The notes below the pieces were generated by a model. The model made no database searches, had not been told where the DNA came from, and was given only the letters and a program-made list of their open reading frames with translations. Positions 1 through 8,534 of a DNA stretch of 64,000 nt are shown piece after piece. The stretch comes from Klebsiella pneumoniae (GTDB lineage: Bacteria; Desulfobacterota; Binatia; UBA12015). The DNA lies in assembly GCA_945872365.1 (NCBI GenBank), contig CAMBZJ010000011.1:1-64000 (forward strand). Direction: 5' to 3'. How positions within the stretch are numbered: position 1 is the stretch's first letter; each line of letters begins with the position of its first letter. The translations under genes were made by a program, and so were the position numbers.

Positions 1-1
1 C

Positions 2-721
2 GAGCGTGCGGCGATCGAACGCGCGGAGCGCCGCGCGAAACTCGCCGTGGCACAGGAGCAGAAGCGCCTCGCTCTGCAGGCTCGCCGGGAGGCCGAACGT
101 GAGGCTCGCACGACCAGGCTGACGAAGGAGGCGGAGGCACGTGCGGACCGCAAGACCCGCATGAACGTCGAACGCCTCGTGCAGGCCGAGCAGGCGGAGG
201 CGGCACGGCGTAGCCGCTCGGCGAAGTCCGCGAAGGAAGACGCGCACATGGCAGCCGCCGCACGCGAAGCCATCGCCGCACGCGAAGCCCGCGACGGGAG
301 AAGTCGCAGCGGGCGTACGGCCACTCGCGAGACAGCGACGGTCGCGACCACGCCTCGAAATGCGGGACGCGGTGGTGCCGCCTCCACGGCAAGCGCCCGC
401 GGCGTCGACAGCCACGCGACGGCTCGTGGACGTAAACCCGCACCGGACACCGCGCGCACCAACCCCGCGACCCTACGAGGTCGCACGGTCGGGACCGCCG
501 AGCGCGCGCCGACGACACGCTCGGCAAAGGCCGACCCCGCGCGATCGACGGCCACGCGCGGTGCCGCCACGCGCCGACCGGTCGCCCAAGGGGACTCGGA
601 GGAAGCCGCCGAGCCCGGCGCGCGTACGAAACGGCCGGCCGCCACTCCGGCCAAGCCCGCTCACGCCACGAAGGCTTCCGCGAAAGCCCCGGCACACGGC
701 GCCAAGGCCGCGCGGCGCTGA
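2..721 (+). CDS. C-terminal part of a basic, Ala/Arg-rich low-complexity protein (5' end outside window)
   Basis: The reading frame is open from base 2, so the gene starts before the window and only the last 239 residues are seen. The first ~90 residues are charged and likely helical (repeated Glu-Arg-Ala and Arg-Glu-Ala patterns, coiled-coil-like). The rest is rich in Ala, Arg, Lys, Thr and Pro, like histone H1-type or AlgP-like tails. No enzymatic motif is visible. A hairpin follows the stop and it converges with rpe. Binding to nucleic acid or another polyanion is only inferred from composition; the missing N-terminus could hold the functional domain. Confidence 0.5.
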   Translation, partial: ERAAIERAERRAKLAVAQEQKRLALQARREAEREARTTRLTKEAEARADRKTRMNVERLVQAEQAEAARRSRSAKSAKEDAHMAAAAREAIAAREARDGRSRSGRTATRETATVATTPRNAGRGGAASTASARGVDSHATARGRKPAPDTARTNPATLRGRTVGTAERAPTTRSAKADPARSTATRGAATRRPVAQGDSEEAAEPGARTKRPAATPAKPAHATKASAKAPAHGAKAARR

Positions 722-730
722 ACCCCGGGG

Positions 731-752
731 CCCGGGGCGGCTTCGCCCCGGG
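731..752. terminator. Hairpin between convergent genes
   Basis: A perfect 9-bp GC stem (731-739 with 744-752) and a 4-base loop sit between the converging basic-protein gene and rpe. It lacks a clear T tract on either side, so it may be a bidirectional terminator or a 3'-end stabiliser. Confidence 0.5.
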
Positions 753-755
753 GCA

Positions 756-1436
756 TCATGCCCAGGCGGCGCAGCAGCCCTGCAGTCGGGCGAGGCCAGC
801 CGCCGGCCCCCCCTTCGCGGCGAAAACCGAGGTGCCCGCGACCAGCGCCGTCGCCCCCGCCTCGGCGGCGAGCGGCGCGGTGCGTTCGTCGATGCCGCCG
901 TCGACCTCCACCTCGCAGGGTGGGTTGCGCTCGTCGAGCAGCGCCCGCAGGCGGCGGATCTTGGGAAGCATCGACTCGATGAAGCTCTGGCCACCGAAGC
1001 CGGGGTTCACGGTCATCACGAGCACCGAGTCGAGTTCGTGGAGAACGTCCTCGAGCGTCGCGACCGGGGTCGCCGGATTCAATGCGACGCTCACCTTGCG
1101 GCCGAGTTCCTTCACCTGGTGGACGGCGCGGTGGAGGTGGTCGGTCGCCTCGCGATGCACGATGATCCGGTCGCAACCGGCGCGGGAGAAGTCGCCCAGA
1201 TAGCGCTCCGGTCGCTCGATCATCAGGTGCACCTCGACCGGGAGCCTCGTCGCGCGACGTACCGCCTCGACGATCGGCAGGCCGAGGCTCAGGTTCGGCA
1301 CGAAGAGGCCGTCCATCACGTCGACGTGGAAGCGTTCGGCACCACCGCGCTCGCACTCGGCGAGTTGCTCGCCGAGGCGCAGGAAGTCAGCGGCCAGGAT
1401 CGACGGTGCGAACGCGAGTCTTCCTCCGTTGCTCAT
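756..1436 (-). CDS. rpe: Ribulose-phosphate 3-epimerase
   Basis: This enzyme interconverts D-ribulose 5-phosphate and D-xylulose 5-phosphate in the pentose phosphate pathway. The 226-residue length is normal for the family. The (beta/alpha)8-barrel signatures are present: APSILAAD near the start, metal and catalytic HVDVMDG at residues 37-43, EVHLMIE, VNPGFGGQ and EVDGGI. The ATG lies 11 bases after the stop of the 6-phosphogluconate dehydrogenase gene, so the two are very likely cotranscribed, the dehydrogenase making the epimerase substrate. Confidence 0.95.
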   Translation of the reverse strand: MSNGGRLAFAPSILAADFLRLGEQLAECERGGAERFHVDVMDGLFVPNLSLGLPIVEAVRRATRLPVEVHLMIERPERYLGDFSRAGCDRIIVHREATDHLHRAVHQVKELGRKVSVALNPATPVATLEDVLHELDSVLVMTVNPGFGGQSFIESMLPKIRRLRALLDERNPPCEVEVDGGIDERTAPLAAEAGATALVAGTSVFAAKGGPAAGLARLQGCCAAWA

Positions 1437-1447
1437 CCGAACGTCCC

Positions 1448-2467
1448 CTACTTGGCGGGCTTCTCGTGATGACCGCCGAACTGGAAGCGCATCGCCGAGA
1501 GCAGCTTGTTGGCGAAGTCGCCCTCGCCCCGCGACGCGAAGCGGTCGTAGAGCGCAGCCGACAGGACATGGGCGGGAACACCCTCGTCGATCGCGGCCTG
1601 GATCGTCCAGCGGCCCTCACCGGAATCCGAGACGCGCCCCCCGAAGTCGGCGAGATCGGGACTCTCGAGCAGGGAGATTGCGGTCAGGTCGAGGAGCCAA
1701 GACGCGATGACGCTGCCACGGCGCCACACCTCCGTGACGCCCGCGAGATCGATGTCGTACTGGTACTCCTCCGGGTGGCGCAGCGGCGTGGTCTCCGCGT
1801 CGACCTCGCGGGCCGCCTTCCCTACGTTGGCGTGCTTCAGGATGTTCAGGCCCTCGGCATAGGCGGCCATCAGGCCGTACTCGATGCCGTTGTGGACCAT
1901 CTTGACGAAGTGGCCCGCGCCGTTCGGCCCGCAGTGCAGGTAGCCGTGCTCGGCCGTGCTCGGCTTCGCCTTGTCGCGACCCGGCGTGCGCGCGGCCGAT
2001 TCCATCGGCGGCGCGAGCGTGCGGAAGATCGGGTCGAGGCGACCGACCGCCTGCGCGTCGCCGCCGATCATCATGCAGTAGCCGCGCTCGAGGCCCCACA
2101 CGCCGCCGCTCGTGCCCACGTCGACGAAGTGGATGCCCTTCTCCGCGAGGCCCTTCGCATGGCGGATGTCGTCCTTGTAGTAGGAGTTGCCGCCGTCGAT
2201 CAGGACGTCGTCGGGGGCGAGCAGCGGCAGGAGGTCGGCGATCGTCCGATCGACGAGGGCGGCCGGGACCATGAGCCAGATCGCCCGAGGCTTCTGCAGC
2301 TTGCCGACGAAGTCGGCGAGCGAAGAGGATCCCGTCGCGCCCTCGCCGGCCAGCCCCTCGACGGCCTTCGGAGCGACGTCGTAGGCCACGCAGGAGTGTC
2401 CCCCGCGCATCAGCCGGCGCACCATGTTGGCGCCCATCCGCCCGAGTCCGATCATTCCGAGTTGCAT
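1448..2467 (-). CDS. gnd: 6-phosphogluconate dehydrogenase, decarboxylating (short form)
   Basis: Predicted NAD(P)-dependent oxidative decarboxylation of 6-phosphogluconate to ribulose 5-phosphate. The N-terminus carries the Rossmann motif GLGRMGANM, followed by the NAD-binding domain and a helical C-terminal domain containing the substrate-site pattern SDSGEGRWT. At 339 residues it belongs to the short class (GntZ/YqeC-like) rather than the ~470-residue Gnd. A purine-rich Shine-Dalgarno stretch (GGGAGAA) precedes the ATG. It is followed directly by rpe, giving a two-gene oxidative pentose phosphate unit. Cofactor preference cannot be decided here. Confidence 0.9.
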   Translation of the reverse strand: MQLGMIGLGRMGANMVRRLMRGGHSCVAYDVAPKAVEGLAGEGATGSSSLADFVGKLQKPRAIWLMVPAALVDRTIADLLPLLAPDDVLIDGGNSYYKDDIRHAKGLAEKGIHFVDVGTSGGVWGLERGYCMMIGGDAQAVGRLDPIFRTLAPPMESAARTPGRDKAKPSTAEHGYLHCGPNGAGHFVKMVHNGIEYGLMAAYAEGLNILKHANVGKAAREVDAETTPLRHPEEYQYDIDLAGVTEVWRRGSVIASWLLDLTAISLLESPDLADFGGRVSDSGEGRWTIQAAIDEGVPAHVLSAALYDRFASRGEGDFANKLLSAMRFQFGGHHEKPAK

Positions 2468-2611
2468 CGAAGTTCTCCCACCCCGCCCGGGGTCCCCGAT
2501 CCCGCCTTCCCGCGCATCCGAGTCCGCTCTTCACGGGATCGGGCTCCGGATTGCAACTCCGGCCCCGGCCCGCGCATGGCGTGCGGAGCACCGGGGCCAC
2601 CCCGGGCTCGC

Positions 2612-2635
2612 GAGCCGAGCGCGCGGGCTCGGCTC
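2612..2635. terminator. Hairpin abutting the HAD phosphatase stop codon
   Basis: A perfect 9-bp stem (2612-2620 with 2627-2635) and 6-base loop begin inside the minus-strand stop codon of the HAD gene, a good position for ending the kinase-HAD transcript before gnd. There is no T tract. A second, weaker inverted repeat lies at about 2541-2565; the rest of 2468-2611 shows no gene. Confidence 0.5.
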
Positions 2636-3260
2636 AGGCGAGAAGCGAGACGAGGTCGGCGAACGCCGCCAGATCGACGTCGCCCGGAACACGCGAGTCG
2701 ACCGAGACGAAACGGACGCCCGCGGCCCGCGAGGCCGCGCGGTCGCCGCTCGAATCGCCGACGTAGATCGACTGCGCTGCCGGGGCGTCGAAGTGCGCAA
2801 GGCAGTGCAGCAGCATGTCCGGTGCGGGCTTGGGCCGCGCGACGTCGTGGATCCCGACCACGAGGTCGAAGTGGGGCAGGAGGTCAAAGTGCCCGAGCAA
2901 CCGCGTGATCGAGCCGCCGCGATTCGTCGCGAGCGCGGTCCGGTGGCGCGCATGCACCCAGTCGAGCGTCTCGACGAGGCCCGGGACAGGCGTCATGAGC
3001 TCGAGGTAGGGAGCGTAGTCGGTGCGGTGTGCCATCCGCGTCGCCTGCTCTAGACCGACGGGGTCGTCGCGGAACAGGTGCGCGAAGAGCAGCGGCGTCG
3101 CCATGTGGTGGGCGAGGTCGCGGCCTTCCGCGTCGAGGGGGGACCGCCCGATGCTCCGCAGCACCTCGTCGTAGAAGCTGCGATTCGCCTCGTAGGAATC
3201 GAAGAGGGTGCCGTCGCAGTCGATCATGACCAGCGAGACGGCATCGGCCGGCTGCTTCAC
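2634..3260 (-). CDS. HAD-superfamily phosphatase
   Basis: A 208-residue HAD hydrolase. Motif I is DCDGTLFDS with the nucleophilic and acid/base aspartates, motif II is TNRGG, and motifs III/IV are RPKPAPD and YVGDSSGD, so the catalytic set is complete. The helical cap between motifs I and II suggests a C1-cap phosphoglycolate-phosphatase-like enzyme. The GTG start at 3260 overlaps the TGA of the upstream kinase by four bases (GTGA), so translation is probably coupled. The substrate is unknown; a sugar or glycerol phosphate made by the coupled kinase pathway is an inference only. Confidence 0.8.
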   Translation of the reverse strand: MKQPADAVSLVMIDCDGTLFDSYEANRSFYDEVLRSIGRSPLDAEGRDLAHHMATPLLFAHLFRDDPVGLEQATRMAHRTDYAPYLELMTPVPGLVETLDWVHARHRTALATNRGGSITRLLGHFDLLPHFDLVVGIHDVARPKPAPDMLLHCLAHFDAPAAQSIYVGDSSGDRAASRAAGVRFVSVDSRVPGDVDLAAFADLVSLLA

Positions 3261-4714
3261 GACGACGCCTCGCGAGCGAGGGCCACGCGCCGGGACCACG
3301 TCTCGCGAGCACTTTCGCGCTCGTCCTCGCCGGTGCGCGGCTCGATTCTGCACGCCGGGCGCCAGCGCCCGGCAACGTCCGCGTCGCGCCACAAGCCGAC
3401 GGCGCGGCCGGCGAGGAGCGCGGCACCCATGGCCGCCGAGTCGAGAACCGCGGGGGTCTCGATCGGGATCCCGAGCGCGTCGGCGAGAAGTTCGAGCAGC
3501 AGGCGGTTGCGCGCGGCAACGCCGTCGACGCGAAGCACCGACGGCCTCTCCGCGAAATCCGCGACGAGCGCATCGAAGACCTCCCGGCAGCGCCAGGCGA
3601 CCCCCTCGAGCAGGGCGCGGGCGACGTGCGCCCGTCCCGAGGCGCGCGACAGTCCACCGACGAGAGCGCGCGCCGCGGGTTCCATGTACGGCGTGCCGAG
3701 ACCCTGGAAGGCCGGTACGACCCAGACGCCCGCGGCGGAGTCCACCGAACGCGCGAGCGGCTCGATCTCGTCGAGCGAGCCGACGAGACCGATCCCGTCG
3801 CGCAGCCATTGCGCGGCCGCGCCCGCGGTGACGGTCGTGCCCTCGAAACAGAAGCTGCGCGCGCCGTCGATCGACCAGAGCACGAGCGGGTAGGCGCCCC
3901 GGCTCGGGGCCGCGAGAACGTCGCCCGCGTGCGCGTCCATCATGCCCGAGGTGCCGAGAGTGAGCTTGACCGAGCCCGGCGAAAGGCAGGCGAGTCCGAA
4001 CATCCCCGCCTGCTGGTCGCCGGCGAGGGCCGCGATCGGGATGCGTGCTCCGATCGCCCGGACCGACGTTTCGCCGAGCACGTCGCTCGTGTCGGCGATG
4101 CTAGGCAGCCACGCCGTGTCGAGGCCGAGGGCCGCGGCCGTGCGGGAGTCCCAATCGCCGCGCTCCCAGGCGTAGAGCCCGGTGCACGAGGCATTGGAGT
4201 GATCGGTCGCGCGCACGCCGCCATCGGACAAGCGGTGCGCGAGCCAGGCATCGACGGTGCCGAGGCGGAGGGTGCCGCGCGGCAGGCCGGTCGCGCAGTT
4301 GCGGACCAGCCACTCCCATTTCGTCGAGGCGACTAGCGTCGCGGCGAAGAAGCCCTGTCGCACGAGATCGGCGCAGCGTCCGGCGGTTCGCTGGTCCTGC
4401 CAGCCGACGAGGGGGCCGAGCGCGCCTCCGGCCTCGCTCCACAAAACCGCCGAGCCACGCTGGTTGGCGACCCCGATCGCGGCGACGTCGCCGAGCGAGA
4501 GGCCGGCTGCGGCCACGGCCTGCTCGGTCACCCGACGCGTCGCGCTCCAGACCGCTTCGGCATCCTGCTCCACCCAGCCCGGATGCGGGAATCCTTGGTC
4601 GATCTCTGCATAGGCGAATCCCGCGATCTCGCCGCCCTCGCGCACCACCACGGCCCGCACGCCGGTCGTGCCCTCGTCGATGCCGATCGCGTGTTCCCGC
4701 GTGCTCCGATGCAC
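3257..4714 (-). CDS. FGGY-family carbohydrate kinase, glycerol-kinase-like
   Basis: ATP-dependent sugar/polyol kinase, about 485 residues from the chosen GTG. Glycerol-kinase landmarks are visible: DEGTTGVRA phosphate loop at the N-terminus, FPHPGWVEQD, TVDAWLAHRL followed by DHSNASCTGL, the catalytic-base segment LAGDQQAGMFG, GLGTPYMEP, and the C-terminal adenosine motif with ARNRLLLELLADALGIPIE. Phosphorylation of glycerol to sn-glycerol 3-phosphate is the best guess, but related FGGY kinases act on other polyols. The frame is open further upstream, but that sequence has no kinase character, so the start at 4714 is an estimate. It overlaps the HAD gene. Confidence 0.85.
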   Translation of the reverse strand: MHRSTREHAIGIDEGTTGVRAVVVREGGEIAGFAYAEIDQGFPHPGWVEQDAEAVWSATRRVTEQAVAAAGLSLGDVAAIGVANQRGSAVLWSEAGGALGPLVGWQDQRTAGRCADLVRQGFFAATLVASTKWEWLVRNCATGLPRGTLRLGTVDAWLAHRLSDGGVRATDHSNASCTGLYAWERGDWDSRTAAALGLDTAWLPSIADTSDVLGETSVRAIGARIPIAALAGDQQAGMFGLACLSPGSVKLTLGTSGMMDAHAGDVLAAPSRGAYPLVLWSIDGARSFCFEGTTVTAGAAAQWLRDGIGLVGSLDEIEPLARSVDSAAGVWVVPAFQGLGTPYMEPAARALVGGLSRASGRAHVARALLEGVAWRCREVFDALVADFAERPSVLRVDGVAARNRLLLELLADALGIPIETPAVLDSAAMGAALLAGRAVGLWRDADVAGRWRPACRIEPRTGEDERESARETWSRRVALAREASS

Positions 4715-4796
4715 CTGCGGACGTTGCCCCGGAAGATCGCGCCGCGCAACTGGCGAGGATCGTTTGCGAGTCGCGGTCGCCGCGGACGGTTCGACG

Positions 4797-5627
4797 TCAA
4801 ACCGACCGGGGCGGCGCGAACAGGGTCGCCGACGACACCCGCTTACCGTCGGCATGGGCGCTCAGCTCGATCTCGAGGGGGTTGCCCTCGCGGGCCTCGG
4901 CGACGACCGAGACGCGACCCGACGGTGTCGTGAAGGATCGCACCTTCACCTGTCGCAGCCGACTGCCCGGTGGCAGATCGCCCGCGGCGGACGGCGACCA
5001 TCCCGGCAGCAATTCGAAGGCGAGGCGCAACTGCGCGTCGAGCAGCAGGGTCGCCGGGTAGACCGGGCGCCGGGCGAAGTGGTCGGCATAGAGCGGACCC
5101 GGCGGGGACGCCTGCAACTCCGCCGCGATGCGGCCGGCGGTCTTCTCCCGCGACAGCACGGCGGGCGCGAAGGCCGCTCGTTCCGGGAAACGACGCGCGG
5201 CGAGCCCGGTGGTGAGAAGCGCCTCGAAACGCGCGCGCGCCGCATCCGGGGAGTCGAACTCGCTCATCGGCAGCATGGCGCCGGCCGCGCCGCGCAGTTC
5301 GACGACCGGCTTGCCGCCGATGCGCCCCTCGCCTTCGTAGGCGATCGCTACGCTCTTGCAGCTCTGCACCGAGATCTCGAGCTCCAGCCGTTCGCCCGGG
5401 GGCACGGTGCCGAACACGCGGACGTCGGCCGCGCGGGCCGCGACCGGCCGTCGCTCGAAGGACGCGCGCTGCATCGCGACCCAGGCGGCCAGCTGGCCGA
5501 TCGCCTCGACGACGAGACACGCGGGGAACTCGCTCATGTCGGCCGGGATCGCGAGATGACCCCGGGCGCTGCGCTCCGGGACCAGGTCGTCGATGCGGTC
5601 GACGAGATGAAAGGAGAGGTCGGACAT
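4797..5627 (-). CDS. Double-hotdog FabA/FabZ-like acyl-ACP dehydratase homologue
   Basis: A 276-residue protein with two hotdog-like halves. The first has FPACLVVEAIGQLAAW, the place where FabZ has its FP-x-x-P-G-V-L-x-x-E-A-x-A-Q helix. The second has DHFARRPVYPATLLLDAQL, matching the H-F-P-x-R-P-x-x-P-G-V-L loop of FabZ. In both, the usual Gly is replaced by Ala, and the paired His and Glu sit in different halves. A dehydratase or thioesterase-like role on acyl thioesters is inferred. It stands alone upstream of the kinase with an 80-base gap; no fatty-acid gene is adjacent. Confidence 0.65.
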   Translation of the reverse strand: MSDLSFHLVDRIDDLVPERSARGHLAIPADMSEFPACLVVEAIGQLAAWVAMQRASFERRPVAARAADVRVFGTVPPGERLELEISVQSCKSVAIAYEGEGRIGGKPVVELRGAAGAMLPMSEFDSPDAARARFEALLTTGLAARRFPERAAFAPAVLSREKTAGRIAAELQASPPGPLYADHFARRPVYPATLLLDAQLRLAFELLPGWSPSAAGDLPPGSRLRQVKVRSFTTPSGRVSVVAEAREGNPLEIELSAHADGKRVSSATLFAPPRSV

Positions 5628-5781
5628 CCGGCGACTCTCCTACTTTGGCGAGCTACCACCCGCCACGTGCCACCCCGGGCGGAACGGGACGGGGGTTGCC
5701 CGGCGGGTCGGCTGATTCCGAAACGGCGCCGCTCGGGCCGGGCGACGACCCCCGGGCGCGTCTGGTATCATCGGCGGCACC

Positions 5782-6696
5782 TTGATCAAGAGCGTGCCAA
5801 GGAGCGTACTTGCCTTCGACGTCGAGTGGGTGCCCGACCCGGTTGCCGGGCGGCTGCTGCTCGATCTCCCCGACGACACGCCGCCGGAGAGCGTTCTCGA
5901 GGCGATGTGGCGCTACGGCGGCGCGACCGAGGAGAACCCGAGACCCTACCTCAAGACGGTTCTCTGCCGCGTCGTCTCGCTCGCGGCCGTCTGGCGGCGC
6001 ACGAAGCCCGACGGCGAGGTGAACCTGAGCCTGCTCTCGCGCCCCCGCATGACGGCGATCGACGAGGCGGCGCCCGACGGGACGATCGAGCGCACGCGCA
6101 TCGTGGTCGATCGCGGCGATGCCGCCGAGCGCAGCGTCGTCGGCCATTTCCTCGAGTGGCTCGGGAAGACCGAGCCGCAGCTCGTCGGCTTCAACTCGGT
6201 CGAGGCCGACCTGAAGATCCTCCTGCAGCGCGCCATCGTGCTCGGAATCCGGGCCGACGGCTTCGCCCGGCGCCCGAACAAGCCGTGGGAAGGGCGCGAC
6301 TACTTCCACCGCGACAACGACTGGAACTGCGACTTGAAGCAGATGCTCGGCGGCTTCGGGAAAGCGACGCCGGCGCTGCACGAGATCGCCATTCAGTGCG
6401 GGATCCCCGGAAAGTTCGGCATCGACGGCAGCCAGGTGGCGGAGCTCTGGCTCGCCGGGGGGCTCGATCGCATCGTCGCCTACAACGAGTGCGACGCCCT
6501 CACGACCTACCTGCTCTGGCTCCGCGTGGCCCACTTCGCCGGCCACTTCACGACCGAGCAATATGCAGCCGAGCAGGAGCGCGTGCGCGACCTCCTGCGC
6601 AGCGAGGGCCAGGTGCCCTCGCGGGCTCACCTCGGTGCCTACCTCCGGGAGTGGGACCGCCTCTCCGAACGAATCGCGGTCTGGCGCCCGGATTGA
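5782..6696 (+). CDS. Predicted 3'-5' exonuclease related to the PolB proofreading domain
   Basis: Stand-alone DEDDy-type exonuclease of the DNA_pol_B_exo2 family. The three motifs are present: Exo I as FDVEW near residue 12, Exo II as LVGFNSVEADLKIL, and Exo III as YNECDALTTYLLW, where the Tyr and Asp are the DEDDy pair. The length of 304 residues is slightly longer than typical. The start is a TTG at 5782; a GTG four codons later is also possible. It diverges from the double-hotdog gene across 154 bases. A role in repair or nucleic-acid turnover is inferred from the family. Confidence 0.85.
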   Translation: MIKSVPRSVLAFDVEWVPDPVAGRLLLDLPDDTPPESVLEAMWRYGGATEENPRPYLKTVLCRVVSLAAVWRRTKPDGEVNLSLLSRPRMTAIDEAAPDGTIERTRIVVDRGDAAERSVVGHFLEWLGKTEPQLVGFNSVEADLKILLQRAIVLGIRADGFARRPNKPWEGRDYFHRDNDWNCDLKQMLGGFGKATPALHEIAIQCGIPGKFGIDGSQVAELWLAGGLDRIVAYNECDALTTYLLWLRVAHFAGHFTTEQYAAEQERVRDLLRSEGQVPSRAHLGAYLREWDRLSERIAVWRPD

Positions 6697-6811
6697 GCCG
6701 GGGGCCGGGGGCCCTTGCGCCGTGCCCCCGCTCGCACCACAATCGCGGCTTGGATGCGCGCGGCCGGGCGGCCGGAGCGCTCGGCTTCCATAACCGGGAG
6801 GTGGGTCCGAC

Positions 6812-7291
6812 ATGGCGATCGAGGAAGGCAAGGCGGCTCCGACTTTCACGCTCAAGGACCAGGACGGCAACAAGGTCTCTCTCGCGGACTTCAAGGGGAA
6901 GCAGGCGGTGGTGATCTACTTCTACCCGAAGGACGACACCCCGGGTTGCACCAAGGAGGCTTGCGGCTTCCGCGACTTCAACAAGGAACTCGTGAAGCTC
7001 GGCGTCGCGGTCCTCGGCGTGAGCGCCGACGACGAGGCCTCGCACCAGAAGTTCATCAAGAAGTTCAAGCTGAACTTCCCGCTGCTCTGCGACACCGACC
7101 GCAAGGTGATGACCGCCTACGGGGCCTACGGCGAGAAGATGCTGTACGGAAAGAAGACCGTCGGCGTGATTCGCTCGACCGTGCTCGTGGGCAAGGACGG
7201 CAAGGTGCAGCGCCACTGGGCCCGGGTGGCCAGTGCCGAAAAGCACCCCGGGCAGGTGGTCGGCGTGATCAAGGAACTCAGCGTCGCCTGA
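6812..7291 (+). CDS. bcp: Thioredoxin-dependent thiol peroxidase (peroxiredoxin Q/Bcp)
   Basis: Reduces hydrogen and organic peroxides using thioredoxin. The 159-residue protein carries the Bcp signature DDTPGCTKEACGFRD with peroxidatic Cys46 and resolving Cys51 five residues later, the spacing typical of the alpha-2 helix type. A good ribosome-binding site (GGGAGG) precedes the ATG. The acyl-CoA dehydrogenase gene starts 35 bases later, so cotranscription is likely; it may protect against peroxide from flavin enzymes, which is inference. Confidence 0.95.
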   Translation: MAIEEGKAAPTFTLKDQDGNKVSLADFKGKQAVVIYFYPKDDTPGCTKEACGFRDFNKELVKLGVAVLGVSADDEASHQKFIKKFKLNFPLLCDTDRKVMTAYGAYGEKMLYGKKTVGVIRSTVLVGKDGKVQRHWARVASAEKHPGQVVGVIKELSVA

Positions 7292-7326
7292 GCGCGATCG
7301 AACCAACCGAAGCAACGGAGAAGAAG

Positions 7327-8511
7327 ATGGCCGACCTCGAGAAGTTCCGCCGCGAAACCCGCCAGTGGCTGATCGCGAATGCACCGCCGATCGCCTCGAC
7401 GCCGGTCGCGAACGCCGATGACCTCTGCTGGGGCGGCCGCAAGGCCAAACTCGACCAGGGTTCGCGCCAGTGGCTCGACGTGATGGCCGAGCGCGGCTGG
7501 ACGGCGCCGACCTGGCCCCGGGAGTACAGCGGTGGCGGACTCGACAAGCCGGAGGCCCGCGTCCTCGGCCAGGAAATGGCGGCGCTGGGCCTGCGGCCGC
7601 CGCTGATCGGCTTCGGACTCAACATGATCGGCCCGCTGCTCCTCCAGGAAGGCAGCGAAGACCTGAAGAAGACCCATCTCCCGGCGATCATCCGCGGCGA
7701 AATCCGCTGGTGTCAGGGCTACTCGGAGCCGGGTTCGGGCTCCGACCTGGCGAGCCTGCAGACCCGTGCGGTCGTCGACGGCGACGACTTCGTCCTCAAC
7801 GGCCAGAAGGTCTGGACCTCCTATGCCGACCAGTGCGACTGGATGTTCATCCTCGTGCGCACCGACACTCAGGCGCCCAAGCACGAAGGCATCACGTTCC
7901 TGCTCATGGACATGGAATCGCCCGGGGTGAGCGTGAAGCCGATCCGGCTGATCAGCGGGAAGTCGCCCTTCTGCGAGACCTTCCTCACCGACGTGCGGGT
8001 GCCACGGGGCAGCGTCGTCGGAAGAGTGAACGGCGGCTGGACGATGGCCAAGGCGCTGCTCGGACACGAACGCACGATGATCGCCGGCATGGGCACCGAG
8101 CGAACCCAGGGCGACTCGCTGGTCGACCTCGCGCGGCGCTACATCGAAGGTAGCGAGAAGAAGATCAGCGACGCGGTCGTCCGCGACCGGGTCTCGCAGG
8201 TCGAAATCGACCGCAAGTGCTTCGAACTCACGCTCGCACGCTCACGCGACGGGCAGAAGGCCGGCCACCAGCCCGGCCCGGAGACCTCGTTCTTCAAGCT
8301 CTACGGCACCGAGCTGAACCAGCGCAGGCGCGAACTCATGATGCAGATCGCCGGCCCGCAGGCGCTCGGCTGGGACGGCCCGGGCTTCGAGGACGACGAG
8401 ATCCGGATCGCGCGCGACTGGCTGCGGTCGCGCGGCAACTCGATCGAGGGCGGTACCTCGGAGGTCCAGCTCAACATCATCGCGAAGCGCGTGCTCGGGC
8501 TGCCGGACTGA
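7327..8511 (+). CDS. Acyl-CoA dehydrogenase family protein
   Basis: FAD-dependent dehydrogenase of about 394 residues that would introduce an alpha-beta double bond into an acyl-CoA. Visible are the N-terminal helical domain, the mid-domain flavin motif CQGYSEPGSGSDLASL, the KVWTSYAD segment, and the C-terminal SIEGGTSEVQLNIIAKRVLGL typical of the family. The ATG at 7327 follows AACGGAGAAGAAG and replaces a longer open frame that overlaps bcp. The substrate cannot be read from sequence; this subgroup often acts on branched or side-chain substrates. Confidence 0.9.
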   Translation: MADLEKFRRETRQWLIANAPPIASTPVANADDLCWGGRKAKLDQGSRQWLDVMAERGWTAPTWPREYSGGGLDKPEARVLGQEMAALGLRPPLIGFGLNMIGPLLLQEGSEDLKKTHLPAIIRGEIRWCQGYSEPGSGSDLASLQTRAVVDGDDFVLNGQKVWTSYADQCDWMFILVRTDTQAPKHEGITFLLMDMESPGVSVKPIRLISGKSPFCETFLTDVRVPRGSVVGRVNGGWTMAKALLGHERTMIAGMGTERTQGDSLVDLARRYIEGSEKKISDAVVRDRVSQVEIDRKCFELTLARSRDGQKAGHQPGPETSFFKLYGTELNQRRRELMMQIAGPQALGWDGPGFEDDEIRIARDWLRSRGNSIEGGTSEVQLNIIAKRVLGLPD

Positions 8512-8534
8512 GGGGTCCGGCCGCTCGCCCCGCT

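Noticed and set aside
2541-2565. tRNA-like inverted repeat
   Set aside because: There is no acceptor stem, anticodon loop or GGTTCGA-type T arm; it is a simple inverted repeat in the gap before gnd.
1406-2908. 500-residue plus-strand open frame
   Set aside because: It is antisense to rpe, gnd and HAD; it has the Arg/Ala/Pro composition of a GC-rich shadow frame and no motifs.
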